In this document: positions 1-6,504 of the stretch, in pieces
Layout of the letters: the number at the start of each line of letters is the position of its first letter
How positions within the stretch are numbered: the first letter of the stretch is position 1
Source of the DNA: Streptosporangiaceae bacterium
GTDB lineage: Bacteria; Actinomycetota; Actinomycetes; Streptosporangiales; Streptosporangiaceae
Assembly: GCA_030040815.1 (NCBI GenBank)
Contig: JASHSZ010000340.1
Span: 1-10,257 of the forward strand
DNA: 10,257 bases
Reading direction: 5' to 3'
The notes under the pieces: model-generated
The model's database searches: none
Told to the model about the DNA's origin: nothing
What the model saw: only the letters and a program-made list of their open reading frames with translations
Position numbers and translations under genes: made by a program

Positions 1-485
1 CTACTGCCTGGATTGCGCCTACCGCCACGCTCGTCGGCCACGTGACCGTCGAGGACGACGCGTCCGTCTGGTATGGAGTGGTGCTGCGCGCCGACTTCGG
101 CCGTATCGTCGTCCGGCGCGGTGCCAACGTTCAGGACGGCTCGATCGTGCACGGCGGCACCGCTCCGGTTACCGAGATCGGCGAGGGTGCAACCATCGGG
201 CACCTCTGCGTGGTGCACGGCGCCGTCGTCGGAACCGAGGCCCTGATCGGCAACGGCGCAACCGTGCTCGACGGTGCGGTGATCGGGGATCGGGCGCTCG
301 TTGCAGCAGGTGCCGTCGTGCCTCCCGGAATGATAGTTCCCGCGGGCATGCTTGCCGTCGGAACTCCCGCCAAGGTGGCGCGCGAGGTCAGCGGGGATGC
401 CAAGAAGTGGGTCGATACCAACCCCGAGATTTACCGCCAGCTCGCACGCCGCCACGCTACGGGTGTTCGCCCAGCCGGTGAGTAA
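1..485 (+). CDS. Gamma-class carbonic anhydrase family protein (5' partial)
   Basis: The reading frame is open from base 3 and ends at TAA 483-485, giving about 160 visible residues. The true start lies outside the window and probably only 10-20 residues are missing. The protein is a left-handed beta-helix of hexapeptide repeats (IG-x-G-A and V-x-D-G-A patterns), ending in the family's AVGTPAKV motif and a C-terminal alpha helix. Three histidines (about visible residues 50, 67 and 72, in SIVH, TIGH and VVHG) sit where gamma carbonic anhydrases bind their metal. The last two are five residues apart, as in Methanosarcina Cam. Members are cytoplasmic trimers with metal sites between subunits. 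Many bacterial relatives (YrdA/PaaY/CaiE types) have weak or unknown activity, so CO2 hydration is a family-level inference. The gene is convergent with the STAND-TPR gene after a 54-bp gap. Confidence 0.88.
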   Translation, partial: TAWIAPTATLVGHVTVEDDASVWYGVVLRADFGRIVVRRGANVQDGSIVHGGTAPVTEIGEGATIGHLCVVHGAVVGTEALIGNGATVLDGAVIGDRALVAAGAVVPPGMIVPAGMLAVGTPAKVAREVSGDAKKWVDTNPEIYRQLARRHATGVRPAGE

Positions 486-539
486 GCGCCGCAATATTGT
501 TCCGCGAGCGGCCGTCGGCAACACGGGCGGCGGCACCGG
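486..539. other. Short convergent intergenic gap
   Basis: This 54-bp stretch separates two converging genes. It contains a small AT-rich palindrome (CAATATTG, 492-499) and a weak CCGC-GA-GCGG inverted repeat (502-511). The loop of that repeat is too small for a convincing terminator. I see no strong terminator with a T-tract here. Confidence 0.4.
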
Positions 540-2762
540 TCATTCGCCCGCAATGACAGCCAGGCTGTCGCGTGCCGCCTGCGTCAGAGAGCTGCCAGGC
601 GGGAGCACCCGCTCACCCCTACTGACAGTGTCCCGGAGGAGAGTGCTGGCGTCGGTAAGCCGGCCGACCGTGTAGTAGGCCCGACCGAGATTGAGAGCAG
701 CAGCCAGCGTGTCCGGGTGATCGGGGCCTAGGGCCCGGTCGAGGCCCCGGTGCACTTGCTCGTACAACTGCACGGCCGACGCCATGCGGCCCGTCCGGTG
801 ATAGGCGAGCGCGAGAGCACCCGACGCTCGCAGCGCGTCGGGATGAGTCGGTCCCTGGGTGCGCTGCCGGTCCGCAATGACCTTCTTGAACTGAGAGATC
901 GCTTCCTTCGTGCGCCCATCGGCTAGGTACGCGTCGGCCAGCAGCTGCCGCGTCGCCATGGTGTCCGGGTGCCGCGAGCCCAGAGCGCGCTCGCGCTCGC
1001 CGAGGATGAGCAGATACAGCCGGACGGCGTCGCTGTGCTGGCCGACTGCTCGGTACGTGGCCGCCAGCTCGTCACGAATGGCGACGCATTCGGGGTGACC
1101 GGCCCCGTACGCATGCTCAGCGTCTGCAAGTGCCCCGGTAAGAACACTGATCGCATCGGCGGGACGACCGGCGGCCACGAGTATCCGGCCGAGCGAGACT
1201 CGGACGCTGAGCGTCCGCGTATGGTCCGAGCCGAGGGCCCGGCTCCAGTCGGCCAGGATTCGCTCGTACCAGGCCACTGCCTCCGACACTCGGCCCGCAG
1301 CGACGTACGCGTTTGCCAGGTGCTCGACGATTATCAGGGAGTCCGGATGCCCCGGCGCAAGCGCCCGACTGGCAATGGTCGCCAGCTCGGACCAGTAATC
1401 CACTGCCGGGCCGGTCAGCGAGGCGTCGTCCAGGCTCTGCCCGGCGCGGAGCAGCACGGGGTGACAGCCATCGGACCACAACAAGCCGCCGGTCGCGCGG
1501 AGCAGGTACATCACGCTTGACCGCAGCCCATGAGCGGCCCAGGCGTCGGCGTGTGAAGCTGGCCACGCCTCCAGCAGTGCGCCAGCCGCCGCCAGCCCCG
1601 CCTGCTCCAGCATCTCCGGGAGCATCGCTAGCTGGATCGCGTGCTGCAGGGCAGGGGGGATCCGCATCACGGGCGGGCTGGCCTGCCGGTCGACAGTCAC
1701 GAGTCCCGCCTGCTCGAGTGCGGTCAGCGCAGCGCCCGCTGGCTCGGCCGGGCGCTCGGCGGACCTGATGACGCTCAGCAGATACGTGTGTGCTGTCGGC
1801 GTGTCGAGTACAGAGAGCGGAATCCCATGACCGTCAAGCAGCGCGGCCAGCGCCAGGCATGCCTGCGCCGAGTTGCCCGGTGCGAGCTGACCCGCGTGCT
1901 CTACGGACAGTGTCCACGTCACGGCTGCCGCAGGTACCGCACCCGCTCCGGGTGAGTTGAACACAGTCATCCTGCGGTAGAACTGCTCCCGGTAGTCCAC
2001 GCAGTTGAGCCATGAGCTATCGATCAGCGCAGTCGCCTGCGCGAGCGGCAGCGGCTGGCAGCCGACATCCTGGATCAGGTCGATCGCGCCACGGCGCTGG
2101 TCGGGGTCCTTCGCGAGCCGGCTGACCAGATAGGTCATCGCCTCCCGCGGACTGAACGGGCCGAGCTCCAGCACGACAGCATCGGGCAGGCTGTCCGCCA
2201 AGTGCGAATTGACGGTCGTGATCATGACGCGGCCGGCCGGGCCGCGCGGCCACAGCCCCTGCAGCACCTCCGCCTCGGGCACGTCGTCCAGCACCATCAG
2301 CCAGCGCCGGTCAGTGCCGGCTAGCCAGCTGAGGAATCTCGTCGCGGTCCCCTCCGCTGATCCGGCCGGCTTCGTTGCGGCTAGCGCGCTGGCTGCCGCG
2401 ACATACTCCGACAAGATCGAGGCTCTGCTGCTGGCGTCGACCCAGACCAGCAGGTCGACAGCGCGCGCCTCCCATAGCGACTCGGCGTGGTGGGCGGCCA
2501 GCTGGGTCTTGCCGGTGCACCGCAGCAGGTCGTGGGACGAGCCTGCGCCGACACGGCTGGACCGAGGCGTCAGCACGACGACTTGACTGCGCTGGAGTCC
2601 CAGGTTCAGGTCCGGGCCGCTTTCAGGCCTCGCAGCGAACCTGTCAGCCAGCGGCGGAATGTTGCCGAGCCGGACGGGCCAGGTGGCCGACACGTGCAGT
2701 GGACTTGTGGTGGGCGCCGAGCCTGGGCTGTGCGCGGCCGACGTCTCGTTCGTCTGCACCAT
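540..2762 (-). CDS. NB-ARC/STAND ATPase with tetratricopeptide repeats
   Basis: This 740-residue protein starts at ATG 2762, with a GAGG ribosome binding site about 7 bases upstream. Residues 31-65 (opening RLGNIPPLADRF) match the usual beginning of a streptomycete STAND-TPR family. The NB-ARC core covers about 58-270: P-loop remnant LLRCTGKTQ (79-87), Walker B RRWLMVLDD (152-160), TTVN where relatives usually have a sensor arginine after TT (182-185), and a GxP-like PLPL motif (237-240). A winged-helix-like linker region follows (about 295-370). The C-terminus (about 470-740) holds six kinesin-light-chain-type TPR units plus a partial seventh. STAND proteins are nucleotide-dependent oligomerising switches whose repeats sense a ligand or partner. 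No effector domain (HTH, protease or nuclease) is fused here. The first Walker A glycine is replaced by Leu79 and the GG pair by Arg-Cys, so ATP binding may be impaired. The target is unknown. Confidence 0.85.
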   Translation of the reverse strand: MVQTNETSAAHSPGSAPTTSPLHVSATWPVRLGNIPPLADRFAARPESGPDLNLGLQRSQVVVLTPRSSRVGAGSSHDLLRCTGKTQLAAHHAESLWEARAVDLLVWVDASSRASILSEYVAAASALAATKPAGSAEGTATRFLSWLAGTDRRWLMVLDDVPEAEVLQGLWPRGPAGRVMITTVNSHLADSLPDAVVLELGPFSPREAMTYLVSRLAKDPDQRRGAIDLIQDVGCQPLPLAQATALIDSSWLNCVDYREQFYRRMTVFNSPGAGAVPAAAVTWTLSVEHAGQLAPGNSAQACLALAALLDGHGIPLSVLDTPTAHTYLLSVIRSAERPAEPAGAALTALEQAGLVTVDRQASPPVMRIPPALQHAIQLAMLPEMLEQAGLAAAGALLEAWPASHADAWAAHGLRSSVMYLLRATGGLLWSDGCHPVLLRAGQSLDDASLTGPAVDYWSELATIASRALAPGHPDSLIIVEHLANAYVAAGRVSEAVAWYERILADWSRALGSDHTRTLSVRVSLGRILVAAGRPADAISVLTGALADAEHAYGAGHPECVAIRDELAATYRAVGQHSDAVRLYLLILGERERALGSRHPDTMATRQLLADAYLADGRTKEAISQFKKVIADRQRTQGPTHPDALRASGALALAYHRTGRMASAVQLYEQVHRGLDRALGPDHPDTLAAALNLGRAYYTVGRLTDASTLLRDTVSRGERVLPPGSSLTQAARDSLAVIAGE

Positions 2763-2897
2763 AAGTCGCCTCGGTAGCCTTGCGCGGGGACGGGACCAGC
2801 GGTCGGGGACATGGGAATGCTATTAGCCTCGGATTGACTGATTAGCGCGCTCTGGCTAAGTCAGACAAAAGGATTTTGCCGCGCGCGCCGCAGAATG
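2763..2897 (-). promoter_or_regulatory. Probable promoter region of the STAND-TPR gene
   Basis: This 135-bp gap lies between the end of the DUF2993 gene and the start of the STAND-TPR gene, both on the minus strand. Its middle (about 2820-2880) is clearly richer in A+T than its surroundings. A weak promoter-like pair reads TTGTCT (2868-2863) and TAATCA (2844-2839) with an 18-base spacer on the minus strand. An imperfect palindrome lies between and over these boxes. The assignment is an inference from base composition and position; the hexamers are poor matches. Confidence 0.35.
2838..2864. repeat. Imperfect inverted repeat, possible operator
   Basis: CTGATTAGC (2838-2846) pairs with GCTAA (2855-2859) and TCAG (2861-2864), with one bulged G at 2860 and an 8-base loop. 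The resulting 9-bp symmetry lies in the AT-rich stretch upstream of the STAND-TPR gene, over the weak promoter boxes. It could bind a repressor, or fold at the 3' end of the DUF2993 transcript. There is no T-tract after it in either direction, so a classical terminator is unlikely. Confidence 0.4.
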
Positions 2898-3632
2898 TCA
2901 GCTGCCGAACGGAACGTCCCGGCCGCCGACGTCGCCGACAACGCCGCTCGGGGTCACGGCGATGCTGTTAATGGTCAGCCCCAGCGGCAGCTTCGGGAGC
3001 CGCAGGGTCAGGTTCTGGACGGAATCGACCAGTGACGTCGGCAAGCCAGTGCTGCCGACCAGGGTGACAGTGAGCGCGTCGCCGCTCAGCCGAGTCACGC
3101 GCCAGGTGGCTGAGCCTGGGGTCACCGCCAGGTTGAGGGTCGCGCGCACCTCGCTAGGCCCGGCGTAAGCCAGCTGGAGCCCCGCCCCCTTCAGCAGCGA
3201 GCCGAGGGCGCCGAACTGGGTCGCGAGCGTGTTGCCGAGCGATGCGAAACTGATAAAGGCGGTGCCGGACAGGCTGCTAATGGTGCCGCTGGAGAAAGCG
3301 TACGAGTTGATCCTGATCCCGGTGGCGGCCGCGCTGATGGTGGTGATCATGACCGGTCCGGCAGGGACACTGCTGGCGGTGACAGTGACCTGGCGGAAGT
3401 CCCTGCTCGCGACCTGAGTGAGGAAAGGGAACCCGTCGATCATCACGTCCGGCCTGCTGGTCAGGCCCTGCTGCTCAATCTTGCTGGCCAGGACGCTCTC
3501 GGCCTCGGCCCTGGCCGCGAAGTCCAGACCGACCAGGACGGCCACGATGACGACGACGGTAATGACCAACCTGCGGGCACGCCGGGAGCCCGACCTGCCG
3601 CCGCGCACGCTAGGCGCCGCCACCCGCGTCAT
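2898..3632 (-). CDS. DUF2993 (LmeA-like) membrane-anchored lipid-binding protein
   Basis: This 244-residue protein starts at ATG 3632 with a GTGAGG ribosome binding site about 7 bases upstream. A basic N-terminus (SRRARR, 16-21) precedes one hydrophobic segment (22-39), giving a signal anchor or uncleaved signal peptide with the rest outside the membrane. The DUF2993 hallmark GFPFLTQV is at 67-74, followed by the usual alternating beta-strand pattern rich in V, T and S. Mycobacterial LmeA, the best-studied member, is a periplasmic phospholipid-binding protein that supports lipomannan elongation and mannosyltransferase stability. A similar envelope-lipid role is inferred here, not shown. The gene stands alone: it is divergent from the polyphosphate kinase gene, and the next gene on its strand is 135 bp away. 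Confidence 0.85.
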   Translation of the reverse strand: MTRVAAPSVRGGRSGSRRARRLVITVVVIVAVLVGLDFAARAEAESVLASKIEQQGLTSRPDVMIDGFPFLTQVASRDFRQVTVTASSVPAGPVMITTISAAATGIRINSYAFSSGTISSLSGTAFISFASLGNTLATQFGALGSLLKGAGLQLAYAGPSEVRATLNLAVTPGSATWRVTRLSGDALTVTLVGSTGLPTSLVDSVQNLTLRLPKLPLGLTINSIAVTPSGVVGDVGGRDVPFGS

Positions 3633-3652
3633 CGCGCTGCCTCACCGGCCCG

Positions 3653-3658
3653 ATGCTA
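3653..3658 (-). promoter_or_regulatory. Candidate -10 box of the DUF2993 gene
   Basis: On the minus strand this reads TAGCAT, fitting the actinobacterial TANNNT pattern. It lies 20 bases upstream of the ribosome binding site-start region of the DUF2993 gene. I see no good -35 box. On the plus strand the same bases include an ATG that could open the long polyphosphate kinase frame. A promoter role here would argue against that ATG being the true start. Confidence 0.3.
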
Positions 3659-3788
3659 TGCCACTCGCCCGACTGCCGGGTCCGCATCGCGGCAGCCTGT
3701 CCGAGCGCCGTACCGCACCAGCACCAGGCTTCGTTGGCCAGGCTGGGGCGGCGGGCCGGGTGTGCGGCAGTCCGGCACGGGTATCTAG

Positions 3789-3801
3789 TGATCATCGATC
3801 A
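3789..3801. repeat. Small palindrome TGATC-ATC-GATCA in divergent intergenic region
   Basis: TGATC (3789-3793) and GATCA (3797-3801) form a perfect inverted repeat around ATC, within a locally AT-rich patch (about 3781-3806). A second overlapping symmetry, TCAT and ATGA, spans 3792-3804. The patch lies just upstream of the 3821 start candidate of the polyphosphate kinase gene, so it may be a promoter element or operator. The motif is short and could be chance. Confidence 0.3.
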
Positions 3802-3820
3802 TGACGGTTGCCTGGCGGTG

Positions 3821-4987
3821 ATGCGATCAGTGACGGGGGCAACGGTGAATCGCGCCACGAAGGTCAGGACTGCGACCGGCGGCCCGGACCAGCAGGCCGG
3901 GGCCGACCGCACCGCAGGCAGCTCCACCCGTGCTACCGCGCTGCCGACCGGGTACAAGGCAGCGCGAACGCGCGCGTTCGCCACTAGCGCTGGAGGCTGG
4001 ACCGGGCAGGCACAGGAACCAGGCAGCGAGGTGCCCGGCAGGCCCGGCGCCGAGAGCACGGACACGCACGTGGCAGAACAGCTCGATGACCTCGCTGCGC
4101 AGCTCGGCTATCGCATCAGACAGGGCAAGGACGGCCCCGTTCTCGTGCAGCGGGACGGCAAGGTGGCCGAGACCTGGCGTGAGGGCTATCCCTACAGCGA
4201 ACGCCTCAGCCGGAAAAGGTACGAGGGCGCCAAGCGCGGCCTGCAGATCGAGCTGCTCAAGCTTCAGCATCACATCAAGAGCTCTGGCGGGCGGCTCGTG
4301 GTCGTATTCGAGGGCCGGGATGCCGCCGGGAAGGGCGGCACGATCAAGCGCTTCATGCAGAACCTCAATCCGCGCGGTGCCAGGGTTGTCGCCCTCGAAC
4401 GACCGACGGCGCATGAGCAGAGCGAGTGGTACCTGCAGCGTTATATCGGTCATCTGCCGAAGGCTGGGGAGATCGTCCTGTTCGACCGTTCCTGGTACAA
4501 CCGGGCGGGCGTCGAGCGAGTGATGGGGTTCTGCCAGGAAGATGAATGCCGCGAGTTCCTCCGGGAGGCACCGGAGTTCGAGCGCATGCTCGTCAGAGAC
4601 GGGATCATCCTGGTCAAATTCTGGTTCTCGGTGTCCCGCGGAGAGCAACTCCGTCGCTTCGTCCGCCGGCAGCTCGACCCGGTCAGGAAGTGGAAGCTCA
4701 GTCACGTCGACCTCGCCTCGCTGGACAAGTGGGAGGCGTACACCCAGGCCAAGGAGGCCATGTTCTTCTTCACCGACGTGGCCGACGCGCCGTGGACGGT
4801 CGTGAAGAGCAACGACAAGCGGCGGGCACGGCTCGAGGCGATCAGATACGTGCTCTCCAAGGTCGATTACGAGGGCCGGGACGACGACCTGGTGGCCCGG
4901 CCTGACCCGCTCATCGTGGGGCCGGCGCCGCAGCTACTGGAGAGCAACGAGCGGACGGGGGAGCTTACCGCGGCCTCCGCGAGCTGA
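3821..4987 (+). CDS. ppk2: Polyphosphate kinase 2 (PPK2, class I-like)
   Basis: PPK2 enzymes transfer phosphate between polyphosphate and nucleotides, usually making NTP from NDP with polyP as donor. Numbered from ATG 3821 (388 residues), the Walker A motif GRDAAGKGG is at 165-173 and the Walker B region VLFDRSWYNRAGVERVMGF at about 219-237. The conserved KFWFSVS and DPVRKWKLS blocks follow, and the C-terminus carries the PDPLIVGPA segment seen in streptomycete homologues. The core is complete and should be active. The start is uncertain: the frame is open to ATG 3653, and GTG 3845, 4031 and 4070 are alternatives. Family similarity begins only near 4085, so 4031 or 4070 (318 or 305 residues) fit the usual length. 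Third-position GC stays high from 3845, so a disordered Thr/Ala/Gly-rich tail is possible. The 3821 start lacks a clear ribosome binding site. Confidence 0.9.
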   Translation: MRSVTGATVNRATKVRTATGGPDQQAGADRTAGSSTRATALPTGYKAARTRAFATSAGGWTGQAQEPGSEVPGRPGAESTDTHVAEQLDDLAAQLGYRIRQGKDGPVLVQRDGKVAETWREGYPYSERLSRKRYEGAKRGLQIELLKLQHHIKSSGGRLVVVFEGRDAAGKGGTIKRFMQNLNPRGARVVALERPTAHEQSEWYLQRYIGHLPKAGEIVLFDRSWYNRAGVERVMGFCQEDECREFLREAPEFERMLVRDGIILVKFWFSVSRGEQLRRFVRRQLDPVRKWKLSHVDLASLDKWEAYTQAKEAMFFFTDVADAPWTVVKSNDKRRARLEAIRYVLSKVDYEGRDDDLVARPDPLIVGPAPQLLESNERTGELTAASAS

Positions 4988-4989
4988 CA

Positions 4990-5007
4990 GGCCGCCGGGA
5001 AGCGGCC
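4990..5007. terminator. Hairpin in convergent gap, possible bidirectional terminator
   Basis: GGCCGC (4990-4995) and GCGGCC (5002-5007) form a perfect 6-bp stem with a 6-base loop. The hairpin sits inside the 25-bp gap between the converging polyphosphate kinase and methyltransferase genes. There is no T-tract, as is common for actinobacterial terminators. Confidence 0.5.
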
Positions 5008-5012
5008 GGAGC

Positions 5013-6419
5013 TCACCGCGCGCGGACGGGCCAGCCCACGGCGATCGTAACGTTCGGCCGCCTGAACACGAGCCGGCTCCCCGGCACCCGGCTGGGTTCC
5101 TCGCCGGCCGGCCAGACCAGCATTTCCATCTCGCCCGAACCGGGTCGGCCTAGCCGGGCCCATCTGCCGCTCAACGCGGCCAGCCGGGCTGCGAGCTCCC
5201 GCCCGCCAGGACCAAGGCCGCGGACGATGGCGGTCCAGCCTCTGCTGAACTCATGCCAGGGGGCGGCGCCAGGTTCACGTCCTGGCGCGGGCTCAGGCCT
5301 TGCCGCGACCCCGGACTCGTGCTCCTGCTCAGCTTCGTCATTGCCGAAGGCGACCGGCAGCAGCATCCCGACGCCCAGCCGCTGCGCATCGGTACCGCTG
5401 CTGACCAGCGCGCCGAACGGCGGCGGCGGCGCCGAGCTGAGCGTGCCGCCCGGCGCGGCCAGCACCGTGATGCGATCGAGCCTGCCCGCCGACATCGTGA
5501 GCCACACGTCAAGGTCGGCGAGTTCGGCGATGCTCGCCAGCGCGACCGGGACCGGCTCGTCGCTTGGTTCGCTGGACAGTGCGGCTGCCAGCGCCGGGAC
5601 GTGCACAGGGTTGCCGTCGGACACCTGGCAGACCATCGGCCACGGCTCGTCCAGCCTGATCACTTCTTCCGGGCCAGCGAACGCGCCAAGCATCCGGACG
5701 AACCCGCACCGGCACGCTGACGTGCTCAGCCACGATCCGCGGCCGGTCCGCTCCAGGCCTATAGACAGCTGGATTCCCCGGATCGACAGCGGCAGGACCA
5801 GGCGACCGCCAGGAGCGAGCTGGTCGAGCCAGGCCGGCGCGATGTCCCACGCACCGGCCGTCACGATGACCCGGTCGAACGGCGCACCGGCAGGATCCCC
5901 GTAGCCGCCGTCCGCGCAGCGGACAGTCACCGCGTCGGCTCCGGTCGCTAGCAGGCCCGCCCTCGCGCGCGCCACGAGCTCGGGGTCGATGTCGATGGTC
6001 ACGACTTCACCGGCCGGGCCAACGACCGCCGACATGACAGCGGCGTTGTACCCGCTGCCGGTCCCGATCTCGAGGACCCGGTGACCTCGCCGCAGATCAA
6101 GCTGGTCCAGCATGATCGCCATCATGGCTGGCTGCGACGACGAGCTGACGGGCAGACCGTCCGGGCCGCACTTGATGACGAGCGCCTCGTCCCGGTAAGC
6201 CGCCGCCGGTCCGATCTCTGGGACGAACACGTGCCGCGGGACGGTCGCGAACGCGTCCTGGACCAATGCGCTCAGCGCATGGCCGTGCTGGCGGAGTTCG
6301 CTGGCCATCCGGGCCCGCGCTGCATCGGGCCCTGGAGACGTGGCGGCAGCGGGGGTGACTGCCGCAGCCGCTTCGGCCGGGACGCGATTGTTCGATCGGG
6401 TGGGCTCGCGAGGCTGCAT
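5013..6419 (-). CDS. PCMT-like SAM-dependent methyltransferase with long C-terminal extension
   Basis: This 468-residue protein starts at ATG 6419 behind a very strong ribosome binding site. Residues 35-245 resemble protein-L-isoaspartate O-methyltransferase: PRHVFVP (61-67), AYRDEAL (74-80), SSSSQPAMM (92-100, matching the family's SQP block), SAM motif I VLEIGTGSGYNAA (115-127), acidic motif TIDID (141-145), FDRVIVTAG (181-189), PGGRLVLP (203-210) and CGF (238-240). Canonical repair PCMT is about 210 residues. Here about 220 further residues follow, including an acidic/proline-rich linker (about 360-388) and a final beta-rich segment. Similar extended PCMT relatives in actinomycetes modify aspartate in lanthipeptides and other ribosomal peptides (LahSB, OlvSA and AmdM types). 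No precursor peptide or lanthionine enzyme is visible here. Repair of isoaspartyl protein and peptide modification both remain possible. It lies 85 bp downstream of rlmB on the same strand. Confidence 0.8.
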   Translation of the reverse strand: MQPREPTRSNNRVPAEAAAAVTPAAATSPGPDAARARMASELRQHGHALSALVQDAFATVPRHVFVPEIGPAAAYRDEALVIKCGPDGLPVSSSSQPAMMAIMLDQLDLRRGHRVLEIGTGSGYNAAVMSAVVGPAGEVVTIDIDPELVARARAGLLATGADAVTVRCADGGYGDPAGAPFDRVIVTAGAWDIAPAWLDQLAPGGRLVLPLSIRGIQLSIGLERTGRGSWLSTSACRCGFVRMLGAFAGPEEVIRLDEPWPMVCQVSDGNPVHVPALAAALSSEPSDEPVPVALASIAELADLDVWLTMSAGRLDRITVLAAPGGTLSSAPPPPFGALVSSGTDAQRLGVGMLLPVAFGNDEAEQEHESGVAARPEPAPGREPGAAPWHEFSRGWTAIVRGLGPGGRELAARLAALSGRWARLGRPGSGEMEMLVWPAGEEPSRVPGSRLVFRRPNVTIAVGWPVRAR

Positions 6420-6504
6420 GACGCGATCACCTCCCGGCTTCCACGATAGGCCCGCCGGCCAGCGCGGGCAGGCGTCTGCGGTCCGCCCGCCGGCGCAGGA
6501 CGGG
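6420..6504. other. Gap between rlmB and the PCMT-like gene
   Basis: This 85-bp spacer holds a 10-bp direct repeat GCCCGCCGGC (6450-6459 and 6485-6494). It also has a possible 6-bp stem, GCGGGC (6464-6469) with GCCCGC (6485-6490), and a 15-base loop. These are weak for a terminator, so read-through from rlmB is plausible. I see no convincing promoter. Confidence 0.35.
6425..6434 (-). promoter_or_regulatory. Extended Shine-Dalgarno of the PCMT-like gene
   Basis: On the minus strand this reads GGAGGTGATC, complementary to ten consecutive bases of the 16S rRNA 3' end. The spacing from GGAGG to ATG 6419 is 10 bases. This fixes the start codon and suggests efficient translation independent of rlmB. 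Confidence 0.75.

Noticed and set aside
2510..2560. Double frameshift as the cause of the degenerate P-loop
   Set aside because: Both alternative frames across this stretch were read by eye and neither gives a glycine-rich loop, so substitutions explain it better.
540..2762. STAND-TPR gene as a multi-gene anti-phage defence system
   Set aside because: No effector domain is fused and no nuclease, protease or toxin gene lies beside it; neighbours are a carbonic anhydrase-like gene and DUF2993. STAND membership alone is not enough.
3827..4705. 292-codon minus-strand open frame opposite the polyphosphate kinase
   Set aside because: It overlaps the conserved PPK2 core on the other strand and resembles no known protein.
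5013..6419. FxLD-type lanthipeptide cluster anchored by the methyltransferase
   Set aside because: No short precursor gene, lanthionine synthetase or other maturation enzyme is present within the window; neighbours are cysS-rlmB and PPK2.
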